Of a stretch of 64,000 nt of DNA, positions 36,901 to 46,357 are shown piece after piece. The stretch is from Magnolia sinica (Eukaryota; Streptophyta; Magnoliopsida; Magnoliales; Magnoliaceae): assembly GCF_029962835.1 (NCBI RefSeq), contig NC_080574.1:23720001-23784000 (forward strand), in the 5' to 3' direction. Positions within the stretch are counted from its first letter, which is position 1. Each line of letters opens with the position of its first letter. The notes beneath the pieces are model-generated. The model was not told the DNA's origin. It made no database searches and saw only the letters and a program-made list of their open reading frames with translations. A program made the translations under genes and the position numbers.

Positions 36901-38859
36901 TGCTGAATATTAATTCAACTTTGTTATTTACATTTATACTTAATTGTCTGAATTATATTCAGGGTGCGACACCTTTCTCTCGACAATGGAATGACACGGG
37001 AAATACTATATGGGTAAAATTCTAAACCCATCACTTGTCCAACAGCTACATATATGGGCCACCAATCCAATGGTCTAGATTGATCAAGGTGTAGCTCACC
37101 TGATTGAATACAGGAGCCACCCATCGTTATGTTGTGACAATGAAGGTTCTGTTTGGATTTAAGCAGTTTGTGTGGGGATTGTTGCAGGAATCAAGAGTAT
37201 CGCAGCTTGGCGAGGAGAGATCTCATCCAAACACTTTTTGATGGCCTACCGCCCGGAACAGTCAGATTTGGCTGCCACATTGTTCAAGTCAAAACAGATC
37301 CAGTAACTTCCCAGTCTGTCCTCCATTTCGATGATGGAAATGTGGTCACTGCCAAGGTGATCTATCAATCCCGGACGTCAAATCTTTTTCTTTCTTTTTT
37401 CTTTTTTGTGACTGTTACATTATTTTCTTAATTAACATTTTCCTTTTTGAGCAATGATGATAATATTCAGGAAACGAGAAGGGTTCAAGTCCAACTGATT
37501 GGACAATAATTTAGCGGTCCACCCAGTAAATAACTTCCAACCTTCCAATAGGTTGTCCCTACCATGAGGATCGCTTGGAAAAATCAGCTCCATCCACTCG
37601 TTAGGTGGGCCACACCAAAGAAAAGTAATGTTTTCATAAATAACTAAATACAAGTGTGGTCTAATTGGTATGTGGATGAAGCTGATTTTTGCACAAAATA
37701 ATCTCAATGATTGGGCTAGCCAATTCGATGGATTGGATGTCACACATATGAAAATTTAGAACAGTTCAAATGATTTTGGTAATCAGCTATTTGATTTTGT
37801 TTTAAAAAAGAAAGAGACATTCACATTCATGTGATGTAGATATTAATCGGCTGCGACGGAGTAAACTCAGTAGTGGCGGAATCACTCAAGCTAAAGCCTA
37901 CAAGAAGCTCTCATACAAGTGTAGTGCATGGGCTTACAAATTACCCAAATGGTCATGGATTTGGCAATGATTTCATCATGATGAAGAAAGGACATGTGAC
38001 TGTAGGGAGAAATCCAATCCACGGCATGCTCGTCCATTGGTTCATATGCCTGACGCGGATTCCTGAAGGTAAGTGTATTAATTCAAATTCCAGCTAAGAC
38101 TAATGGTAATCATTAACAGATGAAAGATGTTAATCATGGTTAAAAGAATCGGTTACCCAAGTCAGGGCTGACAATCTAGTGCAACAGACATAAAGAGTGG
38201 TGAACAATCTAGTGCCACTACCCACTAGGCAGTTAAAACTGCAAGGCCCCACAACTAGTCCAGATCTCATGTTGGAAATCTCATTTGCGGGTTCATTGAT
38301 GTGCATGCTTTCATCATACATGTACGCAGATTATGAAATCACAGGGAAGCCTGAAATAATCAGAGAAGCAGCACTGGAATTAATTAAGGGATTTCCAGAA
38401 GAAATAATTGAAATGGCGGAGAAGAGCATCCTCGACTCTTTTACTTTCGTAAAGATAAGATACAGAGCACCGTGGGATCTGTTACTGGGAAACTTGCACA
38501 GAGGAACGGTGGCTGTGGCAGGGGACGCAATGCATGTGATGGGCCCGTTCCTTGGGCAAGGCGGTTCAGCTGCTCTAGAAGATGCAGTTGTGCTTGGAAG
38601 ATGCCTGGCGAAAGCGATGCACATGGACCCAAATGGATATTACGACGGGAAGCAGCTGGCGACTAGAGTTGAGTTCGCACTGGGTGAATACATTAAAGAA
38701 AGGAGGATGAGGGTGATAAGGTTGTCTATGCAGACGTACCTTAATGGATTGTTGATGGCAGCCTCATCCTTTTTTACGTGTGGATTGATTATGTTCGTGT
38801 TAAAGACTTTATTTGGTGGCGCACTTGGACATGCTCAATATGACTGTGGCCGCCTTTGA
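24849..38859 (+). CDS. FAD-dependent monooxygenase, MO1/CTF2 type, intact copy B (six exons)
   Basis: Spliced gene with exons 24849-24931, 35390-35536, 36963-37013, 37188-37356, 37840-38068 and 38330-38859; all introns start GT and end AG and the joined frame is open for 402 residues, close to the roughly 400 residues usual for plant MO1/MO2 proteins. Visible motifs: FAD Rossmann GAGICG at residues 14-19 with acidic E37 at the end of strand 2, the CDG motif at 155-157, and the GD motif (G291-D292) followed by GPFLGQGG at 298-305. A hydrophobic stretch lies near 367-390 and the protein ends in CGRL, as in the Arabidopsis homologues. The family is flavoprotein monooxygenases of the PHBH fold; the substrate cannot be read from sequence. 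This is the downstream member of a tandem pair. Intron 1 is 10.5 kb and full of mobile elements. Salicylate hydroxylase-like and zeaxanthin epoxidase-like proteins are relatives, but the sequence pattern fits MO1/CTF2 best. Confidence 0.9.
25592..25775 (-). mobile_element. tRNA-derived SINE
   Basis: On the minus strand an A box (TAGCTCAAGTG, 25754-25764) is followed about 42 bases on by a B box (GGTATCGATTCC, 25701-25712) and the element ends in an A-rich tail (25592-25640). These are the internal RNA polymerase III promoter boxes of tRNA-type SINEs. It lies in intron 1 of copy B; copy A has no such block. The exact 5' end and target duplication are not certain. Confidence 0.65.
26176..26736. 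mobile_element. MULE-like MITE 1 in intron 1 of copy B
   Basis: Begins GGAAGCGGACTGGCTGGTG with an ACACCAGCTATATAG segment; the body carries GTGGGTCCCATAATGAGG. Its right end runs into the left end of the next copy at about 26736. No coding frame. Confidence 0.7.
26737..27324. mobile_element. MULE-like MITE 2 in intron 1 of copy B
   Basis: Left end GCGGATTGGCTAGTGTACC, right end CAGCCAATTCGCTTCC; terminal inverted repeats of about 40 bases including AGCTATATAGCT. It abuts the first copy in the same orientation. Confidence 0.72.
27985..28400. repeat. GAGTCGA-rich degenerate repeat
   Basis: Many ACTCGATTCGACTC and CGAGTTGGC-like motifs, and a segment at about 28200-28270 (CTGGGGCAAAGCTGCAAGAG) that recurs at about 28320-28400 in changed form. 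The rest of 27330-29400 holds no gene that I recognise. Confidence 0.5.
29413..30612 (+). mobile_element. Solo LTR of the chromovirus family at 53.3 kb
   Basis: A 1200-base LTR beginning TGATGGAGACATC and ending TGTCCTGCATCA, similar to the LTRs at 53311-54540 and 56737-57963. The 5-base target duplication TAAGG (29408-29412 and 30613-30617) is perfect. It is a solo LTR, clearly older than the two paired LTRs by eye. It lies in intron 1 of copy B. Confidence 0.88.
31437..35135. repeat. Repeat block shared with 39880-41040
   Basis: The parts 31437-31747 and 34217-35135 match 39880-40190 and 40190-41040 in order, including a GTGGGCCCCAC-type MITE (34590-35130). The middle of this copy is a LINE insertion. 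Probably an LTR-type or other long element copied to two places; the ends are not defined. Confidence 0.6.
31748..34216 (+). mobile_element. 5'-truncated L1-type LINE (RT to RNase H) in intron 1 of copy B
   Basis: Begins within the reverse transcriptase at RGLRQGDPISPSLF, shows the YADD active site (in LLYADDTILF), a finger-like segment, then RNase H (VKIKVDGSSLGNPGNSGWGG, AELRAIMVG, VIVESDSN), and ends in an A-rich tail. Several stops and frame changes; it is dead. The uninterrupted flank at 40185-40200 is the empty site. No target duplication longer than a base or two is seen. Confidence 0.87.
35390..35536 (+). CDS. Monooxygenase copy B, exon 2
   Basis: Follows an AG at 35388-35389. It codes for the second strand and the conserved stretch through NGWRALDQLGVG. 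The donor is the GT at 35537; using the next GT downstream would add a stop codon, so this site was chosen. Confidence 0.88.
36963..37013 (+). CDS. Monooxygenase copy B, exon 3
   Basis: Short 51-base exon bounded by TTCAG and GTAAAA. It codes for VRHLSLDNGMTREILYG, which aligns with the segment after the first FAD region in Arabidopsis MO1. Splice phases fit exons 2 and 4. Confidence 0.85.
37188..37356 (+). CDS. Monooxygenase copy B, exon 4
   Basis: Bounded by TTGCAG and GTGATC; ends on a codon boundary. It codes for RRDLIQTLFDGLP and the following beta-rich segment up to VTAK. Confidence 0.88.
37840..38068 (+). CDS. Monooxygenase copy B, exon 5
   Basis: Begins after GATGTAG with ILIGCDGVNS, the CDG (DG) motif of the FAD and NAD(P)H site, and runs into the substrate domain (GLTNYPNGHGFGND). 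The donor is GTAAGT. Confidence 0.9.
38330..38859 (+). CDS. Monooxygenase copy B, exon 6 (last)
   Basis: Starts after GTACGCAG and codes for residues 227-402. It includes RYRAPWDLLLGN, the FAD ribityl-binding GD motif (VAGDAMHVMGPFLGQGG) and the hydrophobic C-terminus, ending with TGA at 38857-38859. Confidence 0.92.
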
Positions 38860-38945
38860 AAACGTTTCACAATATAAGCTGCTGCAAAGTGATACAATAA
38901 GATTGTGAGTGGGGCCAACGTTCCCCTTAGCCACCACATTCAAAG

Positions 38946-38947
<2 letters not shown>

Positions 38948-39015
<68 letters not shown>
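38948..39015. repeat. (CT)n microsatellite after copy B
   Basis: Pure CT run about 90 bases after the stop codon of copy B, probably in or near the 3' UTR. Copy A has none at the matching place. Confidence 0.95.
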
Positions 39016-39017
<2 letters not shown>

Positions 39018-39155
39018 GTAATTATTGAATTTCCTGCTTTCTAAAATAAGCTTTGTAAGGGGAAAATAGTTAATAATGTATGCTTCTTTCCTTGTGAGAA
39101 TTTTTAGATTTTTCTTGAGAATAATTCCGCTCTTCTATTTGAGTGAGTGAATTAT

Positions 39156-39861
39156 TGATGTAGAGCAGGTCGCGGACGCCAAGATGGATAGAAAAGGCCT
39201 GATCGGAAGCGGAGGTAATCCAGACCGTCAGAACTTAAAACGGACATACAAACCGGAATAAGCTTTCGGACATACCATATATGATTTTGGGCTAAGACGA
39301 GCTAGTTTAGCCACCCAACCCCACTACACGGGGTTGACCACGCTGAATTTGTGAAATACCATCAGATCGACAGTCGAATCCCTGTTTTAATTTTGTTTTT
39401 ACTATTTATAGTAAGTATTAGTTTGAGTATAACTCTTCATCTGTTGGGCTCTAGGAGTTGCGCCCAACATGAAAAGTGCTTAGAATAGTTACAGGAACAT
39501 TATAATTCGGCCAAATAGGACACTTATTATTTTTGGCCGAAAACCATGCACACTAGTAGGAATCATGACCATCTATAAATAATAAGTTATTTATAGTAAA
39601 TCCGAATTCTAGGAGTTTTAGATGTAGTTTAATTCCGAAGCTTCTTCCATGGCTTAGTGTCCCTATTTAAAGGGGTGTAAACTTGTTTATCCAATCATCA
39701 CTCAAATTATGAATTTTATAGAATCTATTTTCTATTTTCCTTGCTTTTTTCCTCGTGTATTTGACAAGTCTCCATGAGGAGTCTAGAGAAGCTCTATGGA
39801 TTCGGAATAGTTATCCTTGAGGAAGACGGTAATCGACCTCATCACATTCATCCCCGCATCA
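39156..39861 (+). mobile_element. Solo LTR, TGATG...CATCA family
   Basis: A 706-base relative of the LTR at 15716-16430, here on the plus strand. Flanked by ATTAT and ATTAC, a 5-base target duplication with one difference. No internal part remains. By eye it differs from its relative at many sites, so the two are separate insertions. Confidence 0.8.
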
Positions 39862-39879
39862 ATTACCAACTTGACTGAG

Positions 39880-41040
39880 ATGAAAGAGTAGAAAGAGATG
39901 TGTTCTAGCCCAAGTCAACTTAGTCAAGCCAACCCTTAGCCACCTAAGCAACCATAACATCAATCCAGCCACTCAAGTATACCCTTGTGATAAACATGTT
40001 CACCCTACTCTAATCAAGCTTCATTCATACTAACATAAGCATCGTACATCATTTTCTCCACTCCAAATCCCTTCCGGTCTAGTCGGTCAAAGTGTATGTT
40101 CTATAGTTCGTCGGTATAACTGGATCTTGCCCATCAAAAGCTTGGACTAAGTAGACTTCAACTGCTTCGTCAAGACGGTGCATCTGAGTATATTTATCTG
40201 ACATGGGCTATCGCTTGTTGTAGGCACCGCATCGCACACACTTTTGCATTATCAAGTGCACAAGAACTAACTCAATCCTTGATGCTTTATTTAGTCCAAT
40301 GAAGTAGAGACCATATGCTTATATGGGCAAGAAGGTGCCTAATACTTTTCCTCTTTGTAATTGTGGTTTCTTATCCATAATTTTCACCATAGATCATGAT
40401 TCACTTTAAGACAAGGAATCTAATGATTATAGAAATATGTGTAATTGGCTAGTGGTGACCAAAAGTCATATATAATATAATACCTCCTCAATTACATTGC
40501 AAAAGCCCTAAAAAGAAGCATGAGTGCGGCCCGCCTGCAATCCAGGTGGGCCCCACCGTGATGTTTGTAATATACCAACTTAGATTTCCTTTCATAGGAG
40601 AATCTAGGTGGGGCCCACCTAGATGTTTGCAAGAAATCCACCCTATCCATCCATTTTTTGAGCTTATTTTAGGACATGCGACAAAAAATGAGCTGCATCC
40701 AAGACACAAATGGGCCATATGAGAGGAAACAGTAGGCCACCATAGACAGTTGCATTGCCATAAAAGCTTTTTTATATGAAGCTAAGATTTTTGGTTTTCA
40801 GTTCATCCCAGTGGAAATGACTTTATAAACGGTTTGGATAGCATATAAACATCAACGTTGATCCAGGAAGGTTTCATCGGTAGGCATTTCTTTCACCAGT
40901 TTTCCCTCGTGTGGCCCAGTTTTCCCTCGTGTGGCCCCCTTGAGTCTTGGATCCAGCTTATTTTTGGTCACCTGTCCTAAAATGATATTGCAAAATGGAT
41001 AGGGTGGATTTATAACAAACGAATCCAGCTTATTCTTGGT
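39880..41040. repeat. Repeat block shared with 31437-35135
   Basis: Uninterrupted version of the block in intron 1 of copy B. Contains a GTGGGCCCCAC-type MITE (40540-41035) at the same relative place. No coding signal. Confidence 0.6.
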
Positions 41041-41059
41041 CACCTGTTATGGTCTCTCT

Positions 41060-41390
41060 GTACAGGACCATTACGGGGCCATTACCACTGTACCAGGGAC
41101 TGTAACAGCCATTACAGGCCTTTATTGGTTGTTTTTTTTTTTCCTGCGACAGCCAACCCCATAACATGTAATGGTTGCGACGATACCTTTACTTAATGGA
41201 TGTTACTAGACACACGATGATGTTTTCAGGCCCAGGGCATCGAGCTCATGACTGGCCTTCTAAACTAGCCTACCCATGACTCGCCCGGGCCATGCTAAGT
41301 TGAGCTGGGCAGGCCTACTTTCAGGCCATTAGATAGATGCATGCTCATATCCAGCCCAATTAATTATAGTCTAGAATACAAGAACATGTC
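41060..41390. repeat. Dispersed repeat shared with 7960-8285
   Basis: Carries TAACAGCCATTACAGGCC and the CCATGCTAAGTTGAGCTGGG segment. It ends where the unit B spacer begins to match unit A (about 41390), so it lies at a junction. Confidence 0.6.
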
Positions 41391-44300
41391 AAAGGCAATG
41401 TTGAAACTACTTTCTTCTTTCTCCACATCAATGATTCTAATCATGTATCTTTTGTCTGGCATTCACTCGTCTGTGTTTCTGCTATGTGAAAATTCAACAC
41501 TTCAGGCCAAGATCTCTCTGAGCAGCAGTAGCAGCAACAATATACTAACATGGCCTGGAACCAAGGGACTCTTTGGGCTCTAAAATCATAGAAAAATACT
41601 TCTTTTTTGTGGATATTGCAGGTACTATGACCAGCTGACATGATGCACACAGCTGATAGTTTCGAACCTCTATCGAATACAAAATAACCCAGCCTGAGAA
41701 GAAAACTGCTCAACAAATAAGCAAAAGCCATCCTGCTGGCCATCAATCTCGGTATAATGAATAAAATTGGAAATAAAATTGGAATCGTCAAAAATGGAAC
41801 ATTACCTGTGATGGAAGAACGTAGGGACAAATTAGAGTAGAAGAATTCAAATATTTGAATTTGGAGTAAAAGGAAAATTAATTAAATCAAAAAGAGATTT
41901 CAAGACCAGCAGCAAGATAAGGCGCTAACGTCATGGCAGCTCTATCCAGACTCACCATCTTTTTCTAACAGTAATCTCAAGATGGGGCTACGTTGCAGAT
42001 CAAGGGACAAAAGCACATTTCAAAAGGCCTTAAAGTAGATGTTGATTTCTTTTTTCATCTTTACGTATAATGATTCAAATTCTATTAAAAGTAAAGAACA
42101 GAAAGAATAGCAAGCAGGCATCAAGGGAAGGGGCAAATATCCCCAATACAAAGAAATGGTCTAAAACCTACCTTCCCTGGCTAGCCAGTCAGCAATATCC
42201 CTATAGACATGACTAAGTGCAATATTCAACCAAGACAAAAGGCCACGAATTTCCTAAAAACTGAAATATAATTTGTGCAATGATATTTGTAGAATCAGCC
42301 TCGTACAACATTAGTAACCCTCTCCAATACATGTTGGAATGTTACCATAAAGTAACAGTGTGATCTATCATCTATGTACAATGTTGTCACGCCCTAAAAT
42401 TTGGTTCCCGGGTTAGCCAAACCCGACTCTGTATTCCTGGTCATGATTTATAATTTAAGTATCTATGACCATAATTGCATAAAAAACACATAACAGCAAA
42501 CCAAATTTCCATAAAATGTTTAATTTTAATAATCAAGACTTTCCTTTGTGCTTCCACTATACATCTTTTTTTTTAATATACAACTAGAATAAAAGACTAC
42601 AGCTAGATAGACGACTAGATCTTTGCTCCGCTTCGCTCCCTGATTAAACCCTGCAACCTGAAATATTATCAAGATAGTTTAAGCATACATAGCTCAGTGG
42701 GATCATTTCTTATCCAAATTTTAAATTTTCTAAATTTATATCCAAAATAGATAACAACAACATATCCTTGAATTATAAAGCATCAATCAAAGAACATGTA
42801 ATAAGATACTAAGATCACAGGGATACTATGAATGCATTGCCTACTACGAATACATTAACAATAAATTAAATAAATATAATTTCTTATTGTAATCTTTTAA
42901 GAGTAATACAAGGCGAAGCACCCGTGAATCTTTTAGGAACAATTCAGGGCAGGGCACCCGTGTTGTGGATCTTTTAAGGACAACCTAAGGCAGAACACCT
43001 GTGATGTGGATATTTTAGGGACAACCCAAGCCAGAGCACATATGATGTCGATCTTTTAGGGGAAACCCAAGGCAAAGCCCCTATGATGTGGATCTTTTAG
43101 GGACAACCCAAGGTAGGGCACCTGTGGTGTCAATCTCAATTCAATAATTACATGCACATGATATAAATGCAACTTCATAATCATCAGAGATATCAAATAT
43201 AAATACATCATCGCTACACATACTAACTACATAAATTTGAAATTCCAAATTCGGGAAGATCACCTACCTGTTCTGGTGTGAAATGGACTCAAATTCGTCT
43301 CGACTAAGGCGCCTCCCACTGAACTATCAGATTCTCACCAGGGATCCCGGCACTGCTGGACCTAAACTTGGCCCTGACTCGGCCTGTACTCAGCAAGTCG
43401 ACTTGGTGAGTCAACTCAGTGCCCCTGGTTCTTCTTCTCTCCCGATCACTCTCTTCGTTTCTCTCCTTCTCTCTCTTCTCTCCTACTCTCCCAACCACGT
43501 CCAACAATGGGCACTGGACTCGACAAGACTTGATTCAACTCAATGAGTCGAACTCCACTATTCTTGCTCTCAATCCAAACTCTCTCGGTTGCTAGTTTGC
43601 ATGTTCTCTCTCTCATTGTATAGGGAATTTATAACTCTTAGTCTCTCTACATTTCTATGATCCGAATTACTCGAGGAAACTTGCAAACAGGTTACGCAAG
43701 GAGGGTTTCCAGCAACTTGGTTTCTTTTATACACTGATTATCTTTAGTACTAACACACGATATGTGATCTGGTTTAAGAATCCAACCATTATATGATGAT
43801 CTGATGGTCCTTAGGATGAATAGTTTAGATCAAGGATAGGTGATTATCTAAGGTTCTACGGTCAGATTTTCTTGGTGTGGAAAATGAAGGTTATTAATGG
43901 TGAATCACTATTATAGATCTTGATATTCCGACTATTCTGGACAGTTCAGATGCTTGTAACGGAGCTCGTGGACCCAAGTTTTCAACGGTCCATAGATGTT
44001 TACCCAGTGGGTTCCGGAGGAGAAGATTTCTCTGCCAGAGCACTCAAACGATAAGATCCAAGGAGAGATCAGGGTGGTGTGCGATAAACTGCGTCAACAG
44101 ATTTTATTTTTTATTTTTTATTTTTAGGTCAATTTGATCCAAGTGTGGGGGTTGTGGTGTCCCATTGATTGAACGGTCTGGATTAGGAATCTTGACGCAG
44201 CAGGAAGCATCCGTAGTTGAAATTGTCAGATTCTCCGGTCTTCACAATCTCGTTTGAAGAAGAGATGGAGAGGAATTCGTTTTGTATACAAGATGACTCA

Positions 44301-45530
44301 GCAATGCGTTTTGACCGAGGTTTAATGGAAGATGGACGGTCTTGATCAACATACGGACCCCGTGTGTCGCTGAATGATGATTTTTCCAGTCATCTGGAGG
44401 GGAGAGGAGGGGAGGAGATGCAGTTGGAGAGGGAGACGGAAACAGTCCGTACTTGGTGGCAATCTGTTGTAATGAAACTTCTCTTTGTTTTTTTATTTGG
44501 TGGGCCCCACCATGATGGGTGAGAAATTCACTCCGTTTCATTCATTTTGTCATATTATGTTGTGACACAGGCCCAAAATGAGGCAATTCCAAATCTCAAA
44601 TGGGCCACACGACGTGAAAAGTGGGTAGGGGAAATGCCTACTGTTGGAACCTCCCTAGATCCCCCTTGTTTCATCTTTTCTTCTTTTTTTATATCTAAGA
44701 TAATATATTTTATTATATTGTCCTTTTTAATGCCGGGAACTTCCAAAGGCATATGTGTCTCATCTCTCTTGTTTTTTTATATATTATTTATTTATTTAAT
44801 TAAGTCCATGGCAAGGATGTCAGTGGCTTTGTTTTCTCCTTTTTCTATTTGAAAACTGCGCCACGCGTAGCCTCCGATTGCACCGTCCGATTAAGACGAA
44901 ATTCAGTCGTAGTCTGTAATTTGACGTACCTTTTCCAACATGCCTAAAATTGGCTAGTGGCCAATATGCATTTTTACGGTTTACGCCTTTCCATGGTCCA
45001 TAGATCGTGTGCGCGCGTCCCGTGCAAGATGCAACTAGTAGTTTTGAAGTGTACTCCATGAGCTTCATATTGAATGGTTTTCCTTGGTATTTGGGTGGCC
45101 CAGTTGACAGATCTGAACGTGATGAACGGTTAGATGTTGAATTATAATCAAAGTAAGTAATCCATGGGTAAGGCCTATACACTATTAGATTCAGATAACT
45201 TGTACACATGTGCAAGTTCCTTAGATTGTGACTTCGACGGTAGGTTAAGCATATACATAGGTAAAAATCAAGATGAACGGATCAAAATCTCGAATGGACG
45301 TGAGTATGAACGGATATGATGATCTTGTGGTCGGTCTACTATGATTGAGTCTATGGTGAGCATCATGGGTCATGATTGGGTAGGTTTAGTATATGTTCTA
45401 CGGTCAGATTTTGAGCTAATTTATGGATAAAAAGGTAGTCTTGTGAGTGTAAGTGGCAAGAGTGCACACACACCAAAAAAATCATATAATTGTTCATCAC
45501 TTAACTCAATGATTCACACTAAACAGATCG
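41390..45530. other. Unit B spacer, counterpart of 15.6-23.2 kb
   Basis: Follows unit A without its solo LTR, 43-bp doubling, long (AT)n and (CT)n runs, and MITE cluster. Contains the LINE RNase H relic (about 42170-42240, minus strand) and the 40-bp minisatellite. No host gene was recognised. Confidence 0.75.
42895..43132. repeat. 40-bp minisatellite, unit B
   Basis: Six units of about 40 bases with the pattern GGATCTTTTAGGGACAACC and ending GCACCTGTGATGT. Between-unit differences are several bases each. Confidence 0.9.
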
Positions 45531-45539
45531 ATCATGCAT

Positions 45540-45660
45540 ATCAATGGTCACAACTAGCACAAATTGATGGATGCATGTATGTATGAATGAATGGATGGAT
45601 CTATGCATGTATGCTTAGATGAATGCAAGTGTAAATGCATGCACGTGTACACATGCGCAC
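45540..45660. repeat. Tetranucleotide-like ATGN repeat
   Basis: Imperfect ATGGATGGATCTATGCATGT-type tract in the spacer between unit B and the TFIIIC gene. Confidence 0.7.
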
Positions 45661-46090
45661 CAAAATCCCATGTCATCATAAATGTAAATTTCCTAAGCGA
45701 GCAGTTGTGAAGCATCGGTAGTTAAAGTCATGTTTGAGACACAAGCAGGATATGTCACCAAACGATCAAGAAAGTTTTGGAGAATGCCAAATAAAATTAA
45801 GAATGGGCATTTATTATCTGAGGGCATTATTTCTTTCCCATCCCCTAAAATTCACTAGTTGCACGGTAGCACAATCAACAATGGCATGTTATCATTCACT
45901 GTGTTGTACTTCCATGGCTTTACTAACAAGAGGATATTTCCATAAGCTCTCCATCACCGAAAAGAAAAGAAAGAAAGAGTTGTACTTATTTGTCCATATT
46001 TTCTTGACCACTTAATAAAATTTGTTACTTCCCAACCAAAAATGAAAAGAGTCATCCTCATGTTCAGAACATACCAGTTAATGCAAATCC

Positions 46091-46357
46091 TCATGGATTG
46101 CAGTAATCTTTCAAGACCTGCCTTGCAAGATCTAGAGCCCCACTGTTTCTGTAGATCAAGTGTAGATTGTATGCTGCCTCCCTATGAAGATTACAGTAAC
46201 CCGGGTTTTGATTTTCTGGAAGGCTTAAATTCTCATTAGGAAGCCTTGGTATGGGGTAATCCTTCTCACGAATTGCAAGTACCTTTTCGTAATATATGGT
46301 TGCTAGAGTAACAAGGCCAACATGCTGATATGCCCGGGCAATATTATAAAAGGCTTC
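46091..46357 (-). CDS. GTF3C3: TFIIIC subunit last exon
   Basis: Acceptor TGTGCAG. Begins EAFYNIARAYQHVGLVTLA and ends LARQVLKDYCNP before TGA. The closing motif is the conserved C-terminus of the plant proteins. The spacer to the duplicated block on its left is about 0.6 kb. Confidence 0.9.
   Translation of the reverse strand, partial: EAFYNIARAYQHVGLVTLATIYYEKVLAIREKDYPIPRLPNENLSLPENQNPGYCNLHREAAYNLHLIYRNSGALDLARQVLKDYCNP

Larger units (their letters stand above)
24840..45530. repeat. Tandem segmental duplication, unit B
   Basis: Second unit, holding the intact monooxygenase. It ends about 0.55 kb before the TFIIIC gene. A short match near 45500 and 24100 (TTAACTCAATGATT) marks its right limit; unit A carries about 0.9 kb extra before that match. 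Confidence 0.85.
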
